This document shows, piece after piece, positions 15,395-23,027 of a stretch of 57,016 bases of DNA. Numbering within the stretch: position 1 is the first letter of the stretch; each line of letters starts with the position of its first letter. The position numbers were made by a program, and so were the translations under genes. The stretch is taken from positions 1 through 57,016 of the forward strand of contig NZ_SJOO01000017.1 in assembly GCF_004331265.1 (NCBI RefSeq), read 5' to 3'. This DNA comes from Enterobacter wuhouensis (lineage in GTDB: Bacteria; Pseudomonadota; Gammaproteobacteria; Enterobacterales; Enterobacteriaceae). The notes beneath the pieces are model-generated. The model was not told the origin of the DNA and did no database searches. It worked only from the letters and a program-made list of their open reading frames with translations.

Positions 15395-16861
15395 TCAGGA
15401 GCCCAGACGGTAGTTCGGGGACTCTTTGGTGATTGTCACGTCGTGAACGTGGCTCTCCTGGATACCCGCACCGCTGATGCGTACGAATTCCGCTTTGGTT
15501 CGCAGCAGGTCGATGGTACCACAGCCGGTCAGGCCCATACAGGAGCGCAGGCCGCCCATCTGCTGGTGAATGATCTCTTTCAGACGGCCTTTATAGGCAA
15601 CGCGACCTTCGATACCTTCCGGTACCAGTTTGTCAGCGGCGTTATCGGTCTGGAAGTAACGGTCAGAGGAGCCTTTGGACATCGCGCCCAGGGAGCCCAT
15701 GCCGCGGTAAGATTTGTAAGAACGGCCCTGGTAGAGTTCAATTTCGCCCGGGGATTCTTCGGTACCGGCCAGCATGGAGCCTACCATCACGGCAGCGGCG
15801 CCCGCGGCGATAGCTTTAGCGATGTCGCCAGAGAAGCGGATACCGCCGTCGGCGATAACCGGGACACCGGTGCCTTCCAGCGCTTCAACCGCGTCGGACA
15901 CGGCGGTGATCTGCGGAACGCCCACGCCGGTCACGATACGGGTAGTACAGATTGAGCCAGGGCCGATGCCCACTTTCACCGCGCTGCAGCCAGCGTCTGC
16001 CAGCGCGCGAGCGCCTGCGCCCGTCGCCACGTTGCCGCCGATGATTTGCAGGTCAGGGTATTTTGCACGGGTGTCACGAATGCGCTGCAGAACGCCTTCG
16101 GAGTGGCCGTGAGAGGAGTCAATCAGCAGGACGTCAACGCCCGCAGCAACCAGCGCGTCAACGCGCTCTTCGTTGCCTGCGCCTGCGCCAACCGCAGCGC
16201 CGACGCGCAGACGGCCATGCTCGTCTTTACAGGCGTTAGGCTTACGTTCTGCTTTCTGGAAATCTTTAACGGTGATCATGCCGCGCAGATGGAAGCTGCT
16301 GTCAACAACCAGCGCTTTTTCAACGCGTTTTTCGTGCATTTTTGCCAGCACCACGTCGCGGGTTTCGCCTTCACGCACGGTGACCAGACGCTCTTTTGGC
16401 GTCATGTACACGCTGACAGGCTGGTTCAGGTCGGTCACGAAACGCACGTCACGGCCGGTGATGATACCGACCAGTTCGTTCTCTTCGGTCACAACCGGAT
16501 AGCCGGCGAAGCCGTTACGCTCGGTCAGGGCTTTCACTTCGTGCAGCGTGGTGGTTGGCAGAACGGTCTGCGGGTCAGACACGATGCCGGATTCATGTTT
16601 CTTCACGCGGCGAACTTCTTCCGCCTGACGTTCGATAGACATGTTTTTGTGGATAAAGCCGATGCCACCTTCCTGTGCCAGGGCGATAGCCAGGCGCGCT
16701 TCGGTCACGGTGTCCATTGCCGCAGAGAGCATAGGAATGTTCAGGCGAATGGTTTTCGTCAACTGCGTGCTGAGATCGGCAGTATTCGGCAGAACGGTGG
16801 AGTGAGCGGGAACGAGGAGGACGTCGTCAAACGTCAGTGCTTCTTTAGCGATACGTAGCAT
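15395..16861 (-). CDS. guaB: IMP dehydrogenase
   Basis: Oxidises IMP to XMP with NAD, the committed step of GMP synthesis. ATG at 16861 gives 488 residues, the E. coli length (MLRIAKEALTFDDVLLVPA); an in-frame TTG two codons earlier is disregarded. The catalytic loop GPGSICTTRIVTGVG carries the nucleophilic Cys (about 305), two CBS domains lie between about residues 93 and 205 (GITGRDVRFV, RGMITVKDF), and the flap RGMGSLGAM is present. The promoter has a PurR box. Confidence 0.98.
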   Translation of the reverse strand: MLRIAKEALTFDDVLLVPAHSTVLPNTADLSTQLTKTIRLNIPMLSAAMDTVTEARLAIALAQEGGIGFIHKNMSIERQAEEVRRVKKHESGIVSDPQTVLPTTTLHEVKALTERNGFAGYPVVTEENELVGIITGRDVRFVTDLNQPVSVYMTPKERLVTVREGETRDVVLAKMHEKRVEKALVVDSSFHLRGMITVKDFQKAERKPNACKDEHGRLRVGAAVGAGAGNEERVDALVAAGVDVLLIDSSHGHSEGVLQRIRDTRAKYPDLQIIGGNVATGAGARALADAGCSAVKVGIGPGSICTTRIVTGVGVPQITAVSDAVEALEGTGVPVIADGGIRFSGDIAKAIAAGAAAVMVGSMLAGTEESPGEIELYQGRSYKSYRGMGSLGAMSKGSSDRYFQTDNAADKLVPEGIEGRVAYKGRLKEIIHQQMGGLRSCMGLTGCGTIDLLRTKAEFVRISGAGIQESHVHDVTITKESPNYRLGS

Positions 16862-16862
16862 G

Positions 16863-16897
16863 GGCAATATCTCTGACCTGGGTGGTTAAATATTGCC
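16863..16897 (-). promoter_or_regulatory. guaBA leader hairpin next to the start codon
   Basis: In the leader RNA, GGCAATAT (16897-16890) can pair perfectly with ATATTGCC (16870-16863), which ends one base before the guaB ATG. The predicted transcription start from the TATAAT at 16908-16903 is about 16896-16897, so the left arm would be the very 5' end of the RNA. The AGAG ribosome-binding site lies in the loop beside the stem. Confidence 0.5.
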
Positions 16898-16902
16898 GTG
16901 GC

Positions 16903-16931
16903 ATTATACAGAGCGTAACCGATTGCATCTA
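16903..16931 (-). promoter_or_regulatory. guaBA promoter with PurR box
   Basis: Minus-strand -10 TATAAT at 16908-16903. ATGCAATCGGTTACGC (16928-16913) is a PurR operator of the same form as that of E. coli guaBA and covers the region between the -10 and a poor -35 (TAGATG, 16931-16926). Confidence 0.82.
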
Positions 16932-16951
16932 CACTTTTTTGAAAAAAATGC

Positions 16952-16979
16952 TTGCGATTGCCTCTCAGCAGGTTACTAT
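16952..16979 (+). promoter_or_regulatory. Candidate xseA promoter
   Basis: TTGCGA (16952-16957) and TACTAT (16974-16979) with a 16-bp spacer, divergent from the guaBA promoter. Each hexamer matches at 4 of 6 positions, so this is a weak prediction. Confidence 0.35.
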
Positions 16980-17020
16980 CGACTGAATAACTTGCTGATT
17001 TAGAATTTGATCCCGCTCAC

Positions 17021-18394
17021 ATGTTATCCTCTCAATCCCCCTCAATTTATACTGTCAGCCGCCTTAATCAGACGGTGCGTTTGCTGCTTGAGCAGGAAAT
17101 GGGGCAGGTCTGGATCAGCGGTGAAATTTCTAACTTCACGCAGCCGTCGTCCGGCCACTGGTACTTTACGCTGAAAGACGACACCGCCCAGGTGCGCTGC
17201 GCGATGTTCCGCAACAGCAACCGCCGCGTGACGTTCCGTCCTCAGCACGGCCAGCAGGTTCTGGTCCGCGCCAATATCACCCTGTATGAACCGCGCGGCG
17301 ACTATCAGATCATCGTCGAGAGCATGCAGCCTGCGGGTGAAGGTTTGCTGCAGCAGAAGTATGAACAGTTAAAAGCCAGGCTCTCTGCCGAGGGGCTGTT
17401 CGACCAGCAGTTCAAAAAACCGCTGCCCTCTCCTGCCCACTGCGTTGGGGTCATCACCTCAAAAACCGGTGCGGCTCTGCACGATATTTTGCACGTGTTA
17501 AAGCGTCGCGACCCTTCCCTGCCCGTCATCATCTACCCGACCGCCGTTCAGGGTGACGATGCGCCGGGCCAGATCGTTCGCGCCATTGAGCTGGCGAACG
17601 CCCGTCAGGAGTGCGACGTATTAATCGTCGGGCGCGGCGGCGGCTCGCTGGAAGACCTGTGGAGCTTTAACGACGAGCGCGTGGCGCGGGCAATCTTTGC
17701 AAGCCTTATCCCCGTGGTGAGCGCCGTCGGCCACGAAACGGACGTCACGATAGCCGATTTTGTTGCGGATTTACGTGCTCCTACGCCGTCCGCAGCGGCG
17801 GAAGTGGTGAGCCGTAACCAGCTGGAGCTGCTTCGCCAGATCCAGAACGGTCAGCAGCGTCTTGAGATGGCGATGGACTACTTCCTCGCGAATCGCACCC
17901 GCCGCTTCACCCAGCTTCATCATCGTCTTCAGCAGCAGCACCCGCAGCTGCGCCTTGCCCGCCAGCAGACCGTGCTGGAGCGCCTGCGTCAACGCATGAG
18001 TTTTGCGGTGGACGCGCAGCTTAAGCGCGCGGTATCACGCCAGCTGCGCGTGACGCAGCGCCTGAACCAGCAGAACCCGCAGCCGAAAATTTATCGCGCG
18101 CAAAGCCGGATCCAGCAGCTGGAGTATCGTCTGGCGGAGACTGTCCGCGCCCGATTGAGCACCACCCGCGAACGTTTTGGCAATGCGGTGACGCACCTTG
18201 AAGCGGTCAGCCCCCTCTCCACGCTGGCGCGCGGCTATAGCGTGACGACGGCGACGGACGGCAAAGTGCTGAAGCAAACGAAGCAGGTTAAAGCCGGGGA
18301 TGTACTGACGACGCGTCTTTCCGACGGCTGGGTAGAAAGCGAAGTGAAATCAATTAAACCGGTGAAAAAGACGCGTCAGCGTAAAACCGGATAA
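17021..18394 (+). CDS. xseA: Exodeoxyribonuclease VII large subunit
   Basis: Large subunit of the single-strand exonuclease ExoVII. The 457-residue protein has the N-terminal OB-fold (GQVWISGEISNFTQPSSGHWYFTLK), the central nuclease domain with GVITSKTGAALHDIL, VGRGGGSLEDLWSFNDE and SAVGHETDVTIADFVAD, then a long Gln/Arg-rich coiled coil (about residues 260-400) and the C-terminal LARGYSVTT segment. It is divergent from guaBA, as in E. coli. The small subunit xseB is not in the window. Confidence 0.98.
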   Translation: MLSSQSPSIYTVSRLNQTVRLLLEQEMGQVWISGEISNFTQPSSGHWYFTLKDDTAQVRCAMFRNSNRRVTFRPQHGQQVLVRANITLYEPRGDYQIIVESMQPAGEGLLQQKYEQLKARLSAEGLFDQQFKKPLPSPAHCVGVITSKTGAALHDILHVLKRRDPSLPVIIYPTAVQGDDAPGQIVRAIELANARQECDVLIVGRGGGSLEDLWSFNDERVARAIFASLIPVVSAVGHETDVTIADFVADLRAPTPSAAAEVVSRNQLELLRQIQNGQQRLEMAMDYFLANRTRRFTQLHHRLQQQHPQLRLARQQTVLERLRQRMSFAVDAQLKRAVSRQLRVTQRLNQQNPQPKIYRAQSRIQQLEYRLAETVRARLSTTRERFGNAVTHLEAVSPLSTLARGYSVTTATDGKVLKQTKQVKAGDVLTTRLSDGWVESEVKSIKPVKKTRQRKTG

Positions 18395-18452
18395 TTCTTC
18401 GCCGGTTACTTACTATACTGCTGCTATTCCCTTTTTTAATAAGGAGAGCAGC

Positions 18453-19472
18453 ATGCCCCATCTTCACAGCGTAATTCCCCCCTATATCCTTCGCCGTATA
18501 ATCGAAAGCGGTTCCGAGCCGCAGCAGCGCTGTGCCCGTCAGACCTTAACCCACGTCCAGACGCTGATGGCCCACATGCCCGGCAAACCCGCCGCGCCGC
18601 ACGTGAATAAAGCCGGACAGCTGGAGCGCGATATTTACGACGCGAAGCAGACCCAGGAGCTGCCGGGTACGCAGGTGCGTTACGAAGGCCAGCCGTCGAA
18701 CGGCGATGTGGCGGTGGATGAAGCCTATAGCTATTTAGGTATTACCCATGATTTCTTCTGGAAAGAATATCAGCGTGATTCGCTCGATAATAAAGGGCTG
18801 ATTTTAACCGGCACCGTGCATTACGGTCGGGAATATCAGAACGCCTTCTGGAACGGTCAGCAGATGGTATTCGGCGACGGCGACGGGGAAATCTTCAACC
18901 GCTTTACCATCGCCATCGACGTGGTGGCGCACGAGCTGAGCCACGGCGTGACCGAGACCGAAGCCGGGCTTATCTATTTTGAACAGTCGGGCGCGCTGAA
19001 CGAGTCTCTGTCGGACGTGTTTGGCTCGCTGGTCAAACAGTACCATCTGAAGCAAACCGCCGATAAAGCTGACTGGCTCATTGGTGAAGGGCTGCTGGCG
19101 AAAGGGATTAACGGCAAAGGGCTGCGCTCGATGTCTGAACCCGGCACCGCCTATGACGATCCTCTGCTCGGCAAAGACCCGCAGCCTGCGCACATGAAAG
19201 ATTTCATTAAAACGCGCGAGGACAACGGCGGCGTGCATCTGAACTCCGGCATCCCTAACCGGGCATTTTATCTGGCCGCGACGGCGATCGGCGGCCACGC
19301 CTGGGAAAAAGCGGGTTATGCCTGGTACGACACGGTTTGCGATCGCAATCTGGCGCAGGATGCGGATTTTGAGGCCTTCGCAAAACTGACGATCGCGCAC
19401 GGCGAGAAACGCTCCGGTGGCGACGCTGGTGCGGCCATTAAACAAGCCTGGGAACAGGTGGGAGTGTTGTAA
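18453..19472 (+). CDS. Protealysin-type neutral metalloprotease (M4 family)
   Basis: A thermolysin-like zinc metalloprotease of 339 residues. Zinc ligands are His160 and His164 of HELSH, with Glu161 catalytic, and Glu184 in ALNESLSD; the His of DNGGVHLNSG is the usual M4 transition-state residue. There is no signal peptide. Instead a short propeptide of about 50 residues starts with the PPYILRRI motif (residues 9-16) typical of protealysin/grimelysin of Serratia, in contrast to the long thermolysin propeptide. Serratia protealysin cleaves actin and is tied to invasion. The ribosome-binding site is AAGGAG. A TATACT -10 at 18414-18419 suggests its own promoter. It is followed with no gap by the inhibitor gene. 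Confidence 0.93.
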   Translation: MPHLHSVIPPYILRRIIESGSEPQQRCARQTLTHVQTLMAHMPGKPAAPHVNKAGQLERDIYDAKQTQELPGTQVRYEGQPSNGDVAVDEAYSYLGITHDFFWKEYQRDSLDNKGLILTGTVHYGREYQNAFWNGQQMVFGDGDGEIFNRFTIAIDVVAHELSHGVTETEAGLIYFEQSGALNESLSDVFGSLVKQYHLKQTADKADWLIGEGLLAKGINGKGLRSMSEPGTAYDDPLLGKDPQPAHMKDFIKTREDNGGVHLNSGIPNRAFYLAATAIGGHAWEKAGYAWYDTVCDRNLAQDADFEAFAKLTIAHGEKRSGGDAGAAIKQAWEQVGVL

Positions 19473-19823
19473 ATGCAGGTTCCGGAACTGACGGATGACG
19501 CCGTGGTTGAGCTGGCCCGGGAAGGCGGCGTCGCTTTTATTCCCAAGCTGAGCGGACAGCGCACCATCGCGCTCTCCTCGCTCAATGAGGCCCAGCGCCA
19601 GCGCCTGGTGAGCATTCTGGAACAGGCTTTTCCACGCGGCCAGCCGCCAGGACAAGCCTCTTCTCCCGGCAGCGGCGACCAGCGCTATTTCCGCATTCAG
19701 ATTATCTGGACCGGGCAAAATCAGGCGCACTATGCCGACATCATCGTGCTGGTGCCCGAGCAGGAAGCGCCGGAATCGCTGGTCGAGCTGTGGCAGAAGG
19801 GCGAAGGCTGCGTCTGCGATTAA
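19473..19823 (+). CDS. Emfourin-like protein inhibitor of protealysin
   Basis: A 116-residue protein whose ATG directly follows the protease stop codon. Emfourin of Serratia proteamaculans, a proteinaceous inhibitor of M4 proteases, is encoded in this position behind protealysin and has about this size. The sequence has no signal peptide and is rich in beta-strand-like segments (GVAFIPKLSGQRTIALSSL, RYFRIQIIW, HYADIIVLVPE) with a Gly/Pro/Ser-rich linker. Assignment rests on position, length and general pattern rather than a full alignment. Its stop codon overlaps that of the convergent yfgJ. Confidence 0.82.
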   Translation: MQVPELTDDAVVELAREGGVAFIPKLSGQRTIALSSLNEAQRQRLVSILEQAFPRGQPPGQASSPGSGDQRYFRIQIIWTGQNQAHYADIIVLVPEQEAPESLVELWQKGEGCVCD

Positions 19824-20041
19824 CCTTCGACCCGGACAAACTCCACGCGTTTTTTAGAGATAAGACCGTGGCCGTTCTGGCAGAAATAGTTCACCGCGCC
19901 GCAGGCTTTTAATACCTGGAGCGGCTGATGGCACTCCGGGCAGCGGGCTTCAAGCGCAATATCTTTATTACAGCTGTCGCAGTGCGCCACCCCGTTCAGG
20001 GGCTCAAGCGGTGCCTGGCAATCCGGGCAGGTAATCGTCAT
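19820..20041 (-). CDS. yfgJ: Zinc-ribbon protein YfgJ
   Basis: A 73-residue cytoplasmic protein with three CxxC pairs (CPDCQ, CDSCN, CPECH) and a fourth Cys pair (KACGAVNYFCQ), followed by the conserved NGHGLISKKRVEF. Length and motifs match E. coli YfgJ, which sits between xseA and der. Function unknown beyond likely zinc binding. It is convergent with the emfourin-like gene, the last four bases being shared. Confidence 0.93.
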   Translation of the reverse strand: MTITCPDCQAPLEPLNGVAHCDSCNKDIALEARCPECHQPLQVLKACGAVNYFCQNGHGLISKKRVEFVRVEG

Positions 20042-20091
20042 AGTGACTCCTTTAAAGCGTTCAGGTCTGCGGTAATTTTACCACGTTACGT

Positions 20092-21126
20092 TCAGTGCGG
20101 GCCACGCAGCTGCTGCTGTAACGTCAGCAGCAGCGTCACCTCCTCGACCCTGCGGCGCGTCGTGCGGCTCACCTCGTGCGGGTCCCGTTCAAACAGGCTG
20201 TTGGCGCCCAGAATATGCTCTGCAAGACAGTGCTCGTAAATTGTACCGGGGATTTCCCAGCTATGTCGCATGTCGCCATTCACAAGCTCCAGCACATCTT
20301 TCGCGCCGCGTCGGTCGTAGCTGATGATGCGCCCGTCACGCAGATAAAGACGTAAACCTTTTTGCCCGCCCGCAGGTCCAGCGTATTTGTTAAGCCAGAT
20401 ATCCACCGGTACGCCGCTGATGATTCCCTGAAGATGCGCGTCGCCTTCCGCCGTGGTCAGGTCGCCTTTTGCGATATCGCGCCCCAGGCGGTCTTTAGCC
20501 GTGACGACCTGCAGCGTCATCTCATCATTCCCGCCCAGATAGCGCACCGTTTCGCGCAGCGTCGCCAGCACGTGCGTACCGATATCCAGAATCACGCCAT
20601 CAGGGTGGCGAAGCGTACGCGCGTCCGGCTCGCCCGTGGCAAAGTTAAGCGCGATGGGTTCCCCTGCAGCGTTATATCCGCTCGGCTCCTGCAAAAAACC
20701 GTCAATTTTGATGATGTCAGAAAAGGCAGAGACAAGCCCCCGCTTCACCGTTTCAAGGCGCCCCATCCAGTGATCGAGCGCCAGCACGCGGGAGGCGGCG
20801 TCAGGGTTCGCCAGCAGCGCATTGAGTTTTTCTGTTTGAGGAAGCGTGGCAACAATCGGTTTTTCAACCACGATGCGGGAAACCGATGAGGCGAGAGCGT
20901 GTTCAAGCACCTCAAGATGGTGCAGCGACGACGTGGTAATAAACAGGGTATCAAGCGGCTGGGAAAGAAGTTCAGCAAGTGACGCGCAGCGCGTTATGCC
21001 CTCCGGCTGTTTTACGGGCTGGATATCAAAGCCTAAATAGTGAGGGGGAGTATCAAAAAGTTTTCGTATTGCGGGCAGGTACGCCGTTTCAACCACGGCC
21101 CCAAGACCAACAAACCCTAACAGCAT
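20092..21126 (-). CDS. Gfo/Idh/MocA-family oxidoreductase
   Basis: A 344-residue NAD(P)-dependent dehydrogenase. The N-terminal Rossmann motif is GFVGLGAVVETAYLPAI, the EKPI motif typical of the family is in RIVVEKPIVA, and DIGTHVL matches the catalytic D-x-G-x-H motif of the C-terminal domain. Substrate unknown, probably a sugar or cyclitol. It lies 61 bp downstream of the POT transporter gene on the same strand, so the two may be co-transcribed. Both are absent from the E. coli yfgJ-der interval. The ribosome-binding site is GAGG, 9 bp before ATG. Confidence 0.88.
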   Translation of the reverse strand: MLLGFVGLGAVVETAYLPAIRKLFDTPPHYLGFDIQPVKQPEGITRCASLAELLSQPLDTLFITTSSLHHLEVLEHALASSVSRIVVEKPIVATLPQTEKLNALLANPDAASRVLALDHWMGRLETVKRGLVSAFSDIIKIDGFLQEPSGYNAAGEPIALNFATGEPDARTLRHPDGVILDIGTHVLATLRETVRYLGGNDEMTLQVVTAKDRLGRDIAKGDLTTAEGDAHLQGIISGVPVDIWLNKYAGPAGGQKGLRLYLRDGRIISYDRRGAKDVLELVNGDMRHSWEIPGTIYEHCLAEHILGANSLFERDPHEVSRTTRRRVEEVTLLLTLQQQLRGPH

Positions 21127-21187
21127 AGTCTTACCTCGTTAAGTAAATTGCCGGGGCATAACCTTACCCCGGCAAGATCGAGGTTTA

Positions 21188-22729
21188 TCAGGCGTCAGAG
21201 GCCGGCTTAGTCTGCGCATTTTCCAGCATGCGGCGCACAGGAACAATGAGGACGATCAGAACCGCAGCACAAATCAGCAGCGCGATGGAGCAGCGCGCGA
21301 AGAGATCGGGCAGCATATCCAGCTGATCGGCCTTCACGTGGCCGCCAATCAGGCCAGCCGCCAGGTTACCCAGCGCACTTGCGCAGAACCACAGACCCAT
21401 CATCTGACCGCGCATTCTGTCCGGTGCCAGCAGGGTCATGGTCGCCAGACCAATCGGGCTCAGGCACAGCTCGCCGAGGGTGAGCATCAGGATACTGCCC
21501 ACCAGCCAGAACGGGGACACGCCTGCCCCACCGTTGTTCAGCACGTTTTGTGCAGCGAGCATCATCAGGCCAAAACCTGCCGCCGCGCACAGAATACCAA
21601 TAACAAACTTGGTGATGCTGCTCGGGCGAATGTTCATGCTCGCGAGCTTAGGCCATGCCCAGCTGAACACCGGGGCCAGCAGGATAATAAACAGGGCGTT
21701 GATCGACTGGAACCACACCGCCGGAATTTCAAAACTGCCGATCGTACGGTTAGTGTAGTCGTTAGCAAACAGGTTGAACGAGGTTGGCTTTTGCTCAAAC
21801 GCGGACCAGAAGAACGCGGCGGAGACCAGCAGGATAAAGCAGACCAGCAGTCTGGCGCGCTCTTTACGGTTCAGACCCGCGAAAATGAACAGGTAGATAA
21901 AATAGAGCGCAACGGAAGCGGCAATCACGTAAACCAGCACGCTGGCAACCGCAACCGGGTTGATCACAATCACGCCCTGCGCAATCAGCGTCACGATGAC
22001 GGCAACGCCTACCGCCAGCGCCAGCAGCCATGCGCCTACGCCGTTGCGTTTTACCACCGGGCTGTTCCAGGTGGAATCCAGGCCGACTTCGCTGTCGTAG
22101 CGTTTCATCGCCGGAACGGCAAAAATGCGGAAGATGATCAGCGCCACCAGCATCCCGATACCGCCGATACCAAAGCCCCAGTGCCAGCCGTGAGATTTAA
22201 TCAGCCAGCCGGAAATCAATGGCGCAATGAATGAGCCCATGTTGATGCCCATGTAGAACAGCGAAAAGCCGCCGTCACGACGCGCATCGCCCTTTTTGTA
22301 CAGGGTCCCGACCATCACCGAGATACAGGTTTTGAACAGACCAGAGCCGAGCACAATGAACATCAGGCCGATAAAGAACAGGTTGTCGCCCATAAAGGCA
22401 GAGAGCGCAATCGACAGGTGGCCGAGCGCAATCAGGATTGATCCGTACCAGACGGCTTTTTGCTGACCGAGCCAGTTATCCGCCAGCCAGCCGCCCGGCA
22501 GCGCCGCCAGGTACATGGTACCGGCAAAGATCCCCACAATCGCCGAGGCGTTTTCACGCGCCAGCCCCATCCCGCCGTCATAAACGGTGGCCGCCATAAA
22601 CAGGATCAGTAGCGGGCGAATGCCGTAAAACGAGAAACGTTCCCACATCTCGGTAAAGAACAGCGAACCGAGCGGATACGGATGGCCGAAGAACGTTCGG
22701 CTTTCTTTTTGATTAACAGAGGATTGCAT
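21188..22729 (-). CDS. POT/PTR-family di- and tripeptide transporter
   Basis: A proton-coupled oligopeptide transporter of 513 residues with about 14 hydrophobic helices. The family signature on helix 1 is ExxERFSFYG (TEMWERFSFYGIRPLL) and the second, FYxxINxG, is FSLFYMGINMGSF. It resembles the Dtp group of enterobacteria but I cannot assign it to dtpA, B, C or D. The context with an oxidoreductase suggests an accessory uptake locus. A CRP-like site lies about 215 bp upstream. Confidence 0.92.
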   Translation of the reverse strand: MQSSVNQKESRTFFGHPYPLGSLFFTEMWERFSFYGIRPLLILFMAATVYDGGMGLARENASAIVGIFAGTMYLAALPGGWLADNWLGQQKAVWYGSILIALGHLSIALSAFMGDNLFFIGLMFIVLGSGLFKTCISVMVGTLYKKGDARRDGGFSLFYMGINMGSFIAPLISGWLIKSHGWHWGFGIGGIGMLVALIIFRIFAVPAMKRYDSEVGLDSTWNSPVVKRNGVGAWLLALAVGVAVIVTLIAQGVIVINPVAVASVLVYVIAASVALYFIYLFIFAGLNRKERARLLVCFILLVSAAFFWSAFEQKPTSFNLFANDYTNRTIGSFEIPAVWFQSINALFIILLAPVFSWAWPKLASMNIRPSSITKFVIGILCAAAGFGLMMLAAQNVLNNGGAGVSPFWLVGSILMLTLGELCLSPIGLATMTLLAPDRMRGQMMGLWFCASALGNLAAGLIGGHVKADQLDMLPDLFARCSIALLICAAVLIVLIVPVRRMLENAQTKPASDA

Positions 22730-22833
22730 AATTCTCCCGAAAAGGTATGTGTCGTGCTTGTAAACACCAGCATGTACGCCGGCCAGTTACGTATCTGACC
22801 GATTTTTTACATGCGGCGAAAAATTAGTTAACC

Positions 22834-22862
22834 ATTTGATAACCAGGCGCTAGTTTTGTCTA
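22834..22862 (-). promoter_or_regulatory. Candidate promoter of the POT transporter
   Basis: On the minus strand TAGACA (22862-22857) and TCAAAT (22839-22834) are 17 bp apart, giving a leader of about 100 nt. Sequence-only prediction. Confidence 0.35.
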
Positions 22863-22939
22863 GTACCGGACCCTGGACTTTAAGACGAAAATTCGATGAT
22901 TGTCTACTTTTCTGGATTTAAAGATGGTTAAAAGCGAAT

Positions 22940-22955
22940 AGTGATTGACATCACA
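22940..22955. promoter_or_regulatory. CRP-like site
   Basis: AGTGA-TTGACA-TCACA matches the TGTGA-N6-TCACA consensus at 9 of 10 defined positions with the exact spacing. The only gene it could serve nearby is the leftward POT transporter, since der lies on its other side and is transcribed toward it. The distance to the candidate promoter is large (about 120 bp). Confidence 0.55.
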
Positions 22956-22983
22956 CAGGTATAGCTGGCGGTGTGAAAGGACG

Positions 22984-23010
22984 AAAAAAACCCGCGACTG
23001 GCGCGGGTTT
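22984..23010 (-). terminator. der terminator
   Basis: A 9-bp perfect stem AAACCCGCG/CGCGGGTTT with a 5-nt loop and a T-run on the minus strand, 18 bp after the der stop. Confidence 0.9.
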
Positions 23011-23027
23011 TGTGAGACAGGCAGTGA

